This document shows positions 48,225 to 59,900 of a stretch of 64,000 nt of DNA, in pieces. Origin of the DNA: Cryphonectria parasitica EP155 (taxonomy: Eukaryota; Ascomycota; Sordariomycetes; Diaporthales; Cryphonectriaceae); NCBI RefSeq assembly GCF_011745365.1, contig NW_024468914.1, positions 2,626,001 to 2,690,000 on the forward strand, written 5' to 3'. Made by a program: the position numbers and the translations under genes. The number at the start of each line of letters is the position of its first letter. The stretch's first letter is position 1. The notes beneath the pieces are model-generated. The model saw nothing but the letters and a program-made list of their open reading frames with translations. It was not told the DNA's origin and ran no database searches.

Positions 48225-50378
48225 TGTCAGGTGGAAAGATTGCAAAGGCAATGTGGTGAGATCTTTTCTCTCTTTCAGGAGCATACAACCAGAATAACAT
48301 TGAGGCCTAAGGAGCTAAGTTCTGCTCAGCAGTGCTGATATGGCTAGAAAGCTGCTTTATAGCTGCATATTGCTTAGTCATCCGTAATCCAGCTAGCTTA
48401 GCTGGCTCTGAGCCTTGCTAGCACAATCAGCCCTAACAGATTGTTCCCCCTTATCAGGCCTTGTCCTCAAAGCCTTTGAGGCTTCCAAGCTTTCGTTGCT
48501 TCCAGGCTTCCGTTGCTCCCAGGCTTTCGTTGCTTCCAGGCTTTCGCTGCTTCCAGGCTTTCGCTGCTTCCTAGCTGCTCCTATGCTTTCTCAATGCTTC
48601 AGGCTCTTAAGATCTCTCAGTACTTCAGGCTTCTCAAAGCTTCTCAAGATCCCTCAGTACCTCAGGTTTCTCAAAGCCTCTCAAGATCTCTCAGTGCTTC
48701 AGGCCTCTCAAGGCCTCTCAAGGTCTCTCAGTGCCTCAGGCCTCTCAAGGCCTCTCAAGGTCTCTCAGTGCCTCAGGCTTCTCAAGGCCTCTCAAGGTCT
48801 CTCAGTGCCTCAGGCTTCTCAAGGCTTCTCAAGATCTCTCAGTGCCTCAGGTTTCTCAAAGCCTCTTAAGATCTCTCAGTGCTTCAAGCCTCTCAAAGCC
48901 TCTCAAGGTCTCTCAGTGCCTCAGGCCTCTCAAGGCTTCTCAAGATCTCTTAGTGCTTCAGGTTTCTCAAGGCCTCTCAAGATCTCTCAGTGCTTCAAGC
49001 CTCTCAAGGCCTCTCAAGGTCTCTCAGTGCCTCAGGCCTCTCAAGGCCTCTCAAGGTCTCTCAGTGCTTTAGGCTTCTCAAGGCTTCTTAAGATCTCTCA
49101 GTGCCTCAGGTTTCTCAAAGCCTCTCAAGATTTCTCAGTGCTTCAGGCCTCTCAACCATCTCCCTCCTTCTCTTCTAGCTTCATCCCCAAAGCTTGTAAA
49201 AAAAAAAATCTCTTTTTAATCACATTCCAGACGTAAGTCTTCCGAGTACAATATCCGCACTATATATGCTGCTCAATTGCTGCTTTCTTAGCGCTTTATT
49301 CAGATACTCTTCAGAACTTAAAGCTGTTTGATATAGATTACAAGCTTTCTATCAGAAACTTGATTTGCAGCTAAGAAGCTTAGCATTCAGAATAGCATTT
49401 CTATAGCTATAATAAATAATTATAGCTTTTTATTTTAAGAATTACTCTTTAATAATTCTAAAGCTATTATTATACTTTGCTTTATTATTAAATATAGAAG
49501 AATAATTAGTTTATAATCTAATATTTAAGCAATTTTAATTATTAAGCAAATATTCTATTTTAGCTTTATACTTTTGCTTGAATAATAAAGAGTATATTCT
49601 TAAAAACAGAAGATATTCAGATTTATTGCTTGCTTATTTTGCTTTTTTGCTTAAATAGCAAAAAATATATTCTTAAAAACAGAAGATATTCAGATTTACT
49701 GCTTGCTTACTCTGCTCTCTTGCTTAAATAGCGAAGAATATACTCTTGAAAACAGAAGATACTCAGATCTACTGCTTGCTTACTCTGCTCTCTTGCTTGA
49801 ATAGCAAAGAATATACTCTCGAAAATAGAAGATACTCAGATCTACTGCTTGCTCATTCTGCTCTCTCGCTTGAATAGCAAAGAGCATACTTTATTCTAGC
49901 TTAGCAACTTGAATGCTCTGAATCTCTTCTGAATACTTCTTGCATGCTGCTTGCATACTGCTTGCTCGATACTGCTTGCTTGCTATATTCAAGGCTTGAA
50001 AGCTTGAAAATCAAAAGCTTAAAGATTAAAAGCTTGAAGATTCGAAAAGAATAGTAGTTTGATTGTTTGCTCTGCTTCTGCTTAGTATTAGCGCTGCTTC
50101 TAGAGAAAAAAAAAGATAGAAAGCTTTGCTGGATTGCTTCCTTTAAAAGGGCTAAGCTTCAAACTGTTAGGTGGAAAGGTTGCAAAAGCAATGTAGCGAG
50201 ATCTTTTCTCTCTTTCAGAAGCATACAATCAGAATAACATTGAAGCTTAAGGAGCTAAGTTCTGCTCAGCAGTGCTAATGTGGCTAGAAAGCTGCTTTAT
50301 AGCTGTATATTGCTTAGTTATTCGTAATTCAGCTAGCTTAGCTAGCTCTGAGCCTTGCTGGCACAATCGGCCCTAACA
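48225..50378 (+). mobile_element. C2, compact family-C element, TSD AGATT
   Basis: 2,154 bp with 214-bp direct LTRs at 48225-48438 and 50165-50378 and TSD AGATT on both sides, inside the A5 LTR. Interior: 17-bp and 37-bp repeats, a family-B-derived segment with 75-bp units (about 49,240-49,880), one 82-bp unit and a short GCTTGAAGATTAAAA-type repeat. No retroelement protein domain. Confidence 0.9.
48600..49160 (+). repeat. 37-bp minisatellite, C2
   Basis: About 15 copies of the 37-bp unit, the longest array of the three. One plus-strand frame stays open for 273 codons (48415-49236), and the other two are open for over 110 codons each within it. Confidence 0.88.
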
Positions 50379-50968
50379 AGATTACTCTCTATTCTAATAG
50401 CTTCAAAGATAATAAATACTTGCATTGCTTACTAGGATTTGTATAGTTTCGTATTTAAGAACTTAATACTTTAATACTACTCTTATTAGTATAAACTCTT
50501 TATATACTTAGAAATCTTCGGATTACTGCAGTATTCATTATATTTTGATAACTCTTATTCAAGAATAGTTTAGTATTACTTTCTTAAGCAATATGGAATA
50601 CAATAGCTTCTTCAGAAATCTCTTTATCCTTATATGCTTCTATTTAGAAAGAACTAATTAATTAGATATATTAGCTTATTCAGCATATTCAGAATCTATA
50701 CAAATAATAGCAAGCTTAGAGCGCTATCATTACTAATCAGCAAGCTTAGCTTGTTTAGCAAGCTTAGCAAGTGCAGTTTATCTCTATAGCTATCAATAAT
50801 GCTAGAAAAGTATATAAGATAAACAAGCTTGCTATATATAATAGCAATTAGAAGATGCTATATAAATTTCTTATCTACTGCAGAGTATACTTTCTATACT
50901 ATGCAATTCAGTTTACTATAAAATCTGAGAAAATTATTCTTATAGAAACTTATCTTGAGAAAGATATT

Positions 50969-51277
50969 TGTCAGGGTAAAAAGGGCACACAAGTGAGGTG
51001 AAGGGGTGTGAGCTGCTCCCAAGCTGCTCTGTTAATGCTTTCATTCAAAGGAACTACTGAACCTATCTCCCTCCTCCTCTTTTCGCTGCTGGACCTGTTG
51101 TTCCTCTTTCCCTTATATATACAATTAGCCTGAACTAGATGGGATAACAATAGCCTGATAGCTATGCAGCATTGTACAAAAGCGCTACTTCGGAGCAAAG
51201 CTCTCACAGCAACCCTGAACTGCTATCAGGAATTGCAAGGGCTACCTATTTCCTTTATGCGCATACAAGCTCTAATA
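50969..51277 (-). repeat. B2 3' LTR
   Basis: 309 bp, TGTCAGGG to TCTAATA, followed by the purine tract complement (GAATCCTCCCTCTTCT). Confidence 0.88.
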
Positions 51278-51768
51278 GAATCCTCCCTCTTCTAGATTCC
51301 TATTCTCAGAAACTACACACTCGAGCTGCTTTTGCACAAATCCATAGATTCCTTCATACTTATTAATAATCCTCTTATTAGTTAGTTCTTATTGTTGAAA
51401 TGTCTTGCTTTAGAGAGCTAAGTTTTTCTCTGCTAATAAGTTATATAATATTGTAAAGATTGCTTCAGTGCTAGCATAGCGCAGATGCAGCGTAGTTATG
51501 AAGACTGCACAGCTTAGCACAATTATTCATGCTATTATGATCTCAGAATAGCTTCTAGAGCTAGATAATAGAGTTGTCTGAAATGCATGCACTAGTAGAG
51601 CACTGTTGCTTTCTATTTCGCTCTTGCACCTAAATCTCTCTCTTTTTCTGTTTTTCTCTTTTCTCAGCTATTATAGCAGCAGCAGCAATAACAATAATAA
51701 CAGCAGCAATAGCACAGTATGTATATTCCTATTCTCTGAAGCATTGTATAAAAGCTGATTTGTTGCAA

Positions 51769-52709
51769 ATATCTTCTTTTACTGCTATTAATGCATCTGA
51801 GGAAGCTGTACTAGCTCCTGAGATCTCTGAGAATCAAACCGCCCCTGAAGCCTCGGAAGCTAGCAATACCTCCTTCAGCGCTGTTAACACAGTACTCCCT
51901 TTCTGCTACTCTCTGCTCTCTAGCGCTCCCGCTGCTCTCTCATCCCCTCCTTCTCGTAGCTGCTGCAGCAGTCAGCATGATAGCTGCAAGGCCCTCGCTA
52001 GCAAGAAGCGCAAGAGAGCCTCTCCCTTGCCCTCGCTCTCGCTCTCTCTCTCGCTCCCGCCCAAGTTCCTCGCAACTCCCTCCCCAAGGGTTTCTCCTTT
52101 CATTACTTCCATAGCCTTCATAAGTACTCAGATATACTGTATATACAGCATTGTACTAATATTATCAAGCTATTAAGAGGAAGAAGATTCCTGCAGAGCC
52201 AGGTGCAGTATGCTTCTCAGCAGGCTAGTGCTAGGAGTATATACGCTGCTGCATCTAGGAGCTGAGTATTCAATGCTAGAATCAAGCGAATAAGCAAGCT
52301 CCCTCATTACTGTTCTACTGTTCCTCATGCTAACTCATTATAGATTCTGATGCTTGTTGTTTTCAGTACACTAGCAACAACTATTCTTATTACTCCGTAA
52401 GTAGTATTACCCCTGCTCCCTCTTATCTTCCGCACTGCTTACAAGCTGCTATAGCTTCCATACGAAGCAGGCTTAGCTCTGAATAATATATGCGCCTTTA
52501 GTTAGAAGCTAACTGATAAGAACTTGCAAGATATTCTCCAGCTGGTATGCTCTGTAAGCGCTGCTTCTGCGCTAATGATTGATGCATTTTCTGCTTCCGT
52601 TTTGAGCGGGAAGTTGATATCACTGCTTCAGCGCAGTATTAGCGCTCTGGAGATACTAGCTGAAGCAGCTTGCAAGCTCTCTGAGGCAGCTTCTGAAGAG
52701 GAAGAGTAA
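51769..52709 (+). pseudogene. B2 antisense spliced six-cysteine gene
   Basis: Same layout as B1: Ser/Pro-rich exon 1 with SKKRKRASPLPS, then exon 2 (RKKIPAEPG) with IRCCI-x-ELSIQC, then ACCFQ in exon 3. Both introns are in the same places, but each donor has lost its G (ATAAGT and ATAAGC for GTRAGY). A tail of 61 codons (52524-52709) ends LAEAACKLSEAASEEEE, helical and acidic. About 75-80% alike to B1 by eye, with changes mostly C/T and G/A. Confidence 0.62.
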
Positions 52710-52799
52710 TCTCTTTAAAAACCCTGAGTAAGTAAGCACACTTTTATAGCATGGGAAATAACTGGTACTAATTGCTATAATGCAGGAGCATTGCTAACT

Positions 52800-55711
52800 T
52801 CTTGAATGAATAAGCTATATAAGAGTTTTTAGTTTTTCAATCAAAGATTAAGCAGCTTCTGTACTGCATTATTACTGCTTTAATTATACTTTATATTCTT
52901 TAATCAATAATCTATTATCAATAAATACTTATAATTTCTATAAATCCTTATTGCTGCTATATTCCTTTCAATGTATAAGAAATTAGCAGTTTCTAGATAG
53001 CTCTTAATATGCTAGAATAGCCTTTATCTTCCAATGCATCTCTTTCTCAAGATTGATATCAGAATGCACTTCAAGCTCTTCTCTATCTTATTTATTAAAG
53101 TTCTTCAGAGCTATAATTGGAAAGATATTATAAACCTTGTATTTTGCTAGCAATTCAAGCTTATATGCTAGTTTATGTACTCTTATAATCTTCAGCACTC
53201 AAAAAGAGCTAAGATATTTGTTTGCTAGTTTATTATTAATGCTTTTTTAGCATAAATATCTAGCTAAAACAAGAATAAGATTGCTAAGAGAGAATCTTTT
53301 ATTAGTATAGCATTTGTTATATTACCTAGTATATGCTTGTCTTATATAATTAAAGCTTTTCTAAGCTTTCTTACAAGCTTTAGCAAGATCTTCAAGCTGC
53401 TCTAAAACCTTGGAAACATAGCTTAAATGCTGCATATTAATATCTATTAGTTTTGTTAATTGGAATCCGTAGAGCAATATAGCAGATAATAATTCTATTC
53501 CGCTATAGTCTGCGCTATTATATGCTATCTATGCAAGAGATAAGCGCTGCATTCAATCTGCTTAAGAAAGACTGCAATAAGTACAGAGATATTATTTGAG
53601 ATTCTAGTTCTGCTGCTTAATCTATTCATCTATTTGGAGATGAAATGCAATACTTAGGTGCTGCTTGATCTCCAGATAAAAGCAGAAGTTAATTTAGAAG
53701 TAGCTTATAAAAAAGCTCTTTCTATCTGATATAATGTTCTCAGAAATGCTATAGAACTGATATATATACTATAGCATAATATCTGCTAAACTGCTGCTTA
53801 TAAGCTATATTATTATTAGAATATATAAAGCATATTTTAAGTATTTATTAATAATTATTAGAATAGTATTATAAGCTTTATTATAGAAACTAATAAATCT
53901 AAGCAGATTAGTAATAAAGTTTATTAATATCTCAGCTTATAAGCAAATTGCTGATAATAAGGAACTGAGCAGGCTATATAAGTATTATTTCCTTGTTTTT
54001 ATCCGCTAGCATACTGCATACATATTAATATACTTCTTCATATTCTTAGCTAATACATCTTAATAATAATAACAAGAAATCATCTTAATAAACTTAGCTA
54101 TACTAAGATAGCTAGCTATTGAATTATTATAATATACTTCCAAAAGCTTCTTGCAAGTTAATAAATAATTTAATATAAATACATATCTCCTAAAGTATAG
54201 CAAGCTCTCAATAACTTACTATAGCTTCATACTAGCTATAGAGCTGCATATTCGCTTCTTATACCAAGCTTCCATCTGAACAAAAACATCTTCTTATTAC
54301 AATTATAACAGATATACTCTTATTAGCTCTATAAGCTGCTTCAGTACTATTGCTATACTTCGCTCTACTGCTAAGTACAAAAGAATAGTCAGTTTGCAAT
54401 CCAATATCCAAGCAATATCAGTTATTAAGCAAATACTCCGCTTCAACTCTGCACTCTCGCTCGAATAGCGAAGAGCGCACTCTCGAAAACAGAAGATACT
54501 CAGATCTGCTATCTGCTCAAACTCCGCACTCTTGCTTGAATAGCAAAGAGCGCATACTTGAAAACAGGAAATACTCAGATCTGCTGCTTACTTCATTCTC
54601 ACTCTTCGAATACAATTAATATAAGATTCTTTCTGATCCTTCAGATTCTTCATTGTAATGAAATCGCTGGAGCTTTGCAGCTCCTGCTCAGCTCTCTTTC
54701 TTCTCTAATAATCTAGCTATTTAGATAATTCATTAGCTGAGTTGGATTTACTAGAGCAGTATTAGATAATAAGATTATATATACTAAGATTGTTCAGCTA
54801 GTGCAACTAATGAGCAGATAGCTTCTATTTAGTCTCTCAGTACTGCAAGTTGAGATAATTTGTAAGAATAAGTATAAGCTTAGACAGATATAACAAATAA
54901 TGCTGCTAGTTTGATATAGCATTTATAATAGCTAATAGCTTGATATTCTCTACGCTATATTGTATTTCTGTTGAAAAGAGCTTCTTTAAATGAAAAGCAA
55001 TTAAATGCTAGCAGCTTTGAAACAGCTAAGCTAGCATAGCTTCTATAACAAAAGCAGAAGCATTCATTTCAATCCTTGTTAGTAATGCAGCATTATAATA
55101 GCATAGCAATGAAGCTATTATAAAGAGCATGATCAGAATCTTGAAAGCTACTCAAGCGCAGTTCGAAAGTGCAATCATGCTTATACTGCTGCTTTGCAAA
55201 AAGTTGATTAATAGTATAGCAATCTTGGAGTAGTTCTATATAAATCAATAATAGAATTCAGTAAATCCAAGAAATATCTGAATATTGCAAATAGTATGCA
55301 GAAGCAGCTACTGTATAATAGCTACAATGCATCCCTTATCCATACTAATTCCTTCTAAGAATACTACAAAGCTCAGAAATTCTATTTATTATATATTAAA
55401 CTCGCACTTCCTCAGATTGAGATATAGCTTCTATTGCTATAGCTACTCTAAAACTTCTTAAATATAGCTTATATGCTGCTTAGCATCATTACTATAGATT
55501 AGAATATTATTTAAATAAATAATACAGATTATATCTATCAAGCTTGCTAGCATCTTATTAATATATGCTTGGAATGTAGCTGAGGCATTGATAAAGCTAA
55601 AGAGCAGAATATAGTACTCGAAATAGCTGTATTTTATACAAAAAGCAGTTTTCCACTCATTTCCTTTACAGATTCAGAGCTGATAATACATATTCTTAAG
55701 ATCAAGCTTAG
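52800..55711 (-). pseudogene. B2 pol remnant, 3' part
   Basis: Chromodomain-like C-terminus, integrase, RNase H and part of reverse transcriptase (YLNN at 55506-55517). It carries the 75-bp-type repeat pair at about 54,440-54,600, source of the family-C segment. Cut in the reverse transcriptase by A4. Confidence 0.75.
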
Positions 55712-56206
55712 TATAATGAGCACTGCAGCAATCCGAAGATTCCTAAGTATACGAAGGGGTTTATGCTAACAAGAGCGATATCAAAGTGTTAAGTCCTTAA
55801 ATACGGAACCGTACAAGTCCTAATAAGCAATGCAAGTATTCACTGCCTTTGGAGCTACTCAGTATATGAAACTGAATACTTAGATTAATAACTGAAGAGC
55901 TATATATGAGATCTATCTAATGGGAATGAATGTGTCCTTATATATCCAGCTCTTCAGTATAGCTTGTTGGGATCGCTAATAAGCTTAGCGATTCAAGATA
56001 TAAAGCTCGTTGGGATTGCTAGCAAGTCTAGCAATTCAAGATATAAAGCTTGTTAGGATTGCTAGCAAGCTTAACAATCCTTCCTCCTTTACAACCCTAA
56101 TCCTGAGTTATGTAATCAATGCTTTGTTAGAACATTGAATTCTTGATATCTGATCTCTATTACTCATAATCTATTCTGTAATCTGCATGTTAGATAAATT
56201 ATAACA
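55712..56206 (-). repeat. A4 3' LTR
   Basis: 495 bp. U3 has about 2.7 copies of a 43-bp unit (GGGATCGCTAGC-type core, about 55,965-56,080) and TATATAAGGACAC. Clearly more A/T than its partner. Confidence 0.92.
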
Positions 56207-56297
56207 TCATCTCTTTTCTATCAGTTATTATTTCTAACAATCTTCTATAAGTATTCTAGCAAGTCTTTATATTCATGATCTTGCTTTTCTAATCAAG

Positions 56298-56924
56298 ATA
56301 TTGAACAGAATTAGTAAAGTTGCGAAACCGAAATCCTTAAATCCTTGCTCTAATAAAAAGAAGCAGAAAGATCTCCTTCTTCAGTTTATTCTTTCAAACG
56401 GTTTCGATATGCATCCCTGTTCTTATTGCAATAATCGAAGCTTGCAATTGTATATTATTTCTTCTTACGATTCATTCCGTTGCTTGGAGTGCGTTTCCCA
56501 GAATTGCGCTAAGTGCAACGTTCTGAAGCTGATGAATGCTGCTGAACTCCTCCTTACTTCTACTTAGTACTGAAAGCTGGAGAATGAGATAGAAGAGTTG
56601 GAGTTAAAGTTGCTTAGATTGCGTTAACAAAAGAAGATGTGGTGTAAGAGGATGTTTTGAGCTATTTGTTGAGGTTTTAAGAATCTTGAAGAGCTTGAGA
56701 AAGAGGAAGCTGAGAAGGCTGAGGCTGAGAGGGTGCGTATTGCTGCTGAAATGCAGGCTGTGGTGGCTGAGGAATCTGCTGTTGTAGCTGGAGATTCTTT
56801 TCTTAAGAGTTTTGATTGGAATTCTGTAGATTTGGAAGGTTCTGTGGTAGATTAGTTGAGCTTTCTGGAGAGTAAGATTCTCGAAGCTTCTGGGTTTCGC
56901 TCCGGGGCGGAGCGGTTATCTTAG
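56298..56924 (+). pseudogene. A4 antisense six-cysteine / coiled-coil gene
   Basis: Start is ATA (mutated ATG) at 56298, 91 bp inside the LTR; 208 codons to TAG in one frame with six internal stops. Cysteines read C-x2-C-x7-Y-x9-C-x2-C-x7-C, the Tyr being TAT. Sequence differs from A2/A3 in the N-terminal half, but the spacing is the same. The coiled coil is acidic (LEELEKEEAEKAEAERVRIAAEMQ) and is followed by FDWNSVDLEGSVVD. Same position and orientation as in the other copies. Confidence 0.72.
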
Positions 56925-59900
56925 GTACTGGTTTCCTTCCTTTTCCAATATTTGGCTACCTTTTCCTGAGCATTTTTAATATTTTTCTGCGATTCTCAAG
57001 AATTTTTGCTTGCTGAGTAATCTTTTCATTTAATGAGGTATTCCCTTGTATTATCTATGCTTCTATACTTGAGAATCTTTTCCATTTCATATTCTGATTC
57101 ATTGTTTTCCACTTCTGCTATATTATTTATTAATATTTCCTGTATTGCTGATTCCAGCAGTAAAATGTGAAAAACCGAATGTATTCTTATTCTATAAGAT
57201 AATACTAACTTGTAATTAATTAAGGAAATCTGTTGCAAGATTTTGAATGGTTCCAACTTCTTGTAATCGAGTTTGTTGCTAAGCTTTGTTGTTTTGATGT
57301 TTTTCCGAAGTAGATAAACCTTATCTTCTTTCTGTAGGATTGGTTTCTTAATTCTTTTAGAGTTTGCATATTGTATCATTTGTTCCTGGATGAATTGTAG
57401 TTCTGATTAGAGTTTCTTCTGAACTTTCTTGATCTTCTTAATTCTTTTATCTGCAGCTTTTGCATCTGCTTCTAATAATGCTTCGTAATAAGCTGTTGGA
57501 TTATATTTATAGAATATAAAGAATAATGATTTCTTTATTGTATTTGTATCTATACTATTATAAGCAAACTGTGCAAGGGGCAATAGATTAATTTAGTTGT
57601 TCTGTTTCTGGTTGATATAGTATTGAAAATATTATTCAATAATCTGATTTATTCTTTCTATTTGTTTATCTGTTTGTAGGTAAAATGCTGTAGATATTCT
57701 ATAATATGTTTCAAGCTGTTTTATAAGCAAAGTTTAAAATTTTGAATTGAATTTTCTATTTCTATTAGAGATTACTTCTTCTGATATGCTGTAATTAGCA
57801 ATAATTGTTCTGAGGAATGTATATGCGAATTCTTCTGCTATATTGCTTTCTTTGTAAGGAAGAAAATAAGCATACTTGCTCAGTTTGCAAACTACTACTA
57901 GAATGCTATCATATTGCATCTTAATTAAGAGTTCTTGTAAGAAAGATAGCTTGATAATAAAGTTTAAACTAATGAATTGCTAAATAGTTATAGATATTGG
58001 TAAGAAGTGCAGTAATTCGTAAAGCTTATATTTTTCTGCTTTATTTTTCTTACAGCTATTGCATTATTATAAAATGCTCTTAATCCTTTTCCTAAGATCT
58101 AATGGATTTCAGTATCTTTTAATGCATTCATAGATTGCTCTGACTTCCTGATATCCATATGCTAATGCACTGTATATATTCTTAATATAGTTATCTTATT
58201 TATCCAGAGTTATTGATTCTGAATTTCTTTCCAAGGATCTGATCCTGAAAGCAGCATTTAGTTCTCTATATACATTAACGAGATTTTCCAACTTATTTTA
58301 AGCGAAGATATTCTGTATATTCGAGGAATCTTTATCTCGATAATCTGATCTTCTACTGAAAGTATCTGCTCATCCGTTTTCCGAGCTTTTGCAGTATATA
58401 ATCTTGAAATTGAATTGTAAGAGGAATTCTGCTTATCTAACTTATTGCTTGTTCAAAACCTTGATTATTATGAATATAGTTAGATTCTTGTGATCTGAGT
58501 GAACTATAATCGGGTATTGTACGCTAATAAGGTAGTATTGCTATTCCTCAAAGGCTTTTACTATTGCTATGAGTTTCTAATTAAGGATTCCATAGTTGAT
58601 TTCCGAGCTATTTAACTTCTTTGAGAAGTTGCTTATAATTCTTAGATATTCTTAGTTGTTTTACTAACTAAGTTATTCTTTGAGCGCATATTCTGATATA
58701 TTAATCTTAACTTCAAAGAGTTTGTAGAAATTTGCTTTATACAGAACTAGCTCTGAGATAATATGCTTAATAATCTTATTAAAAGCTTCTTATACCTTGA
58801 GAGTTTATTCGAAGAGCTATTTCTTCTTAGTAAGATTTGTAAGGAAATATGCAATCCAGCTGTAGTTTCTAATAAACTGCTTATAGAAGTTGATATATTC
58901 AAGAAAAGATTTAATATTCCTAATATTCCTGGGAATTAGCTAATTTCTAATAGCTTCTATCTTATCTTTCTATAGTTTGATACATTCTAGCTCGATTGTA
59001 AATCCGAGATAGTTGATCTTTTGTATATGAAAGTAGCTTTTTGCAGATTCTATAAGAAGCTTTGCATTCTGAAGCATTTGCAATACTATTTTCATGTATT
59101 TCTTGTATTCTTCCAATATTCGAGAGTAAATAAGAATATTATTGAAATAAGCAATAATAAACTGATTCAGATGCTTGCATAGAATATAATTGATTATTTC
59201 CTGGAATAAAGCTAGAGCATTTATTAAACTAAAGAATATAATCAAATATTCATAGTATTTGTAGCATATTCTAAAAGCAGTTTTCTATTCTTCTTCTTTC
59301 TTTATTCTGATTAGATTATAAGCTTTTTTCAGATTTAGAACTGTGAATCATTATACTCCTTATAATCTATCTTGTAATTCCTTGATAAGTAGCAATGAAT
59401 ATTGGTTCTTAATTGTAATATTATTGAATTGCTTATAATCAATGCATAGCTTAAGCTTGCTATTCTTTTTGAGTATAAACAGAATAAAGTATTCTGCTAG
59501 TAATTGTAATAATTATATATATCTTTTCTTAAGATTTTCATTGAGATACTTCTTAAGTGCTTCTAGCTATGCTTTGTTTAGTCTGTAAATGAAGAAGAAT
59601 TTGAGCTGTTTCTCTTCTTATAGCGGGATCTCATAGTTGTATAAGCTGTATTCTAGCAATTCTGTATCCAATTCTTTCTGAAATAGTTTCTTGAACTTGT
59701 AATATTCTCGTAATATGTTTGCAAGTATTAGTTCTGATTTCTATATTGTTTCTGCTATCTGAAGGAATAGTAGATATTGCTGAGCATGCTTCTTTTCGTT
59801 TGTTGTTTTTAGTAACATTTTTGAGAGCTTTGAGCGTTCGCTCTGGGCTGAACTGAGCGCTTAAGAGCCTGGTTTCGAGATTTTTCCTGTATGGATTTAT

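Larger units (their letters stand above)
47935..50968 (+). mobile_element. A5, 5' part of a family-A element
   Basis: The LTR is at 47935-48224 and 50384-50542 (449 bp without C2). Then the primer-binding site TTGATAACT at once, then 5' internal sequence and the start of gag to 50968, where B2 begins. It interrupts A2 (left flank CTTGC). The U3 cassette has a ACTATGTTGACTATAAACATAGT palindrome-like block not seen in other copies. The rest lies beyond the window. Confidence 0.8.

Noticed and set aside
48415..49236. A 273-codon open frame over the C2 minisatellite as a protein gene
   Set aside because: It is the read-through of a 37-bp tandem repeat that is open in all frames; no start context, domain or conserved start in C0/C1.
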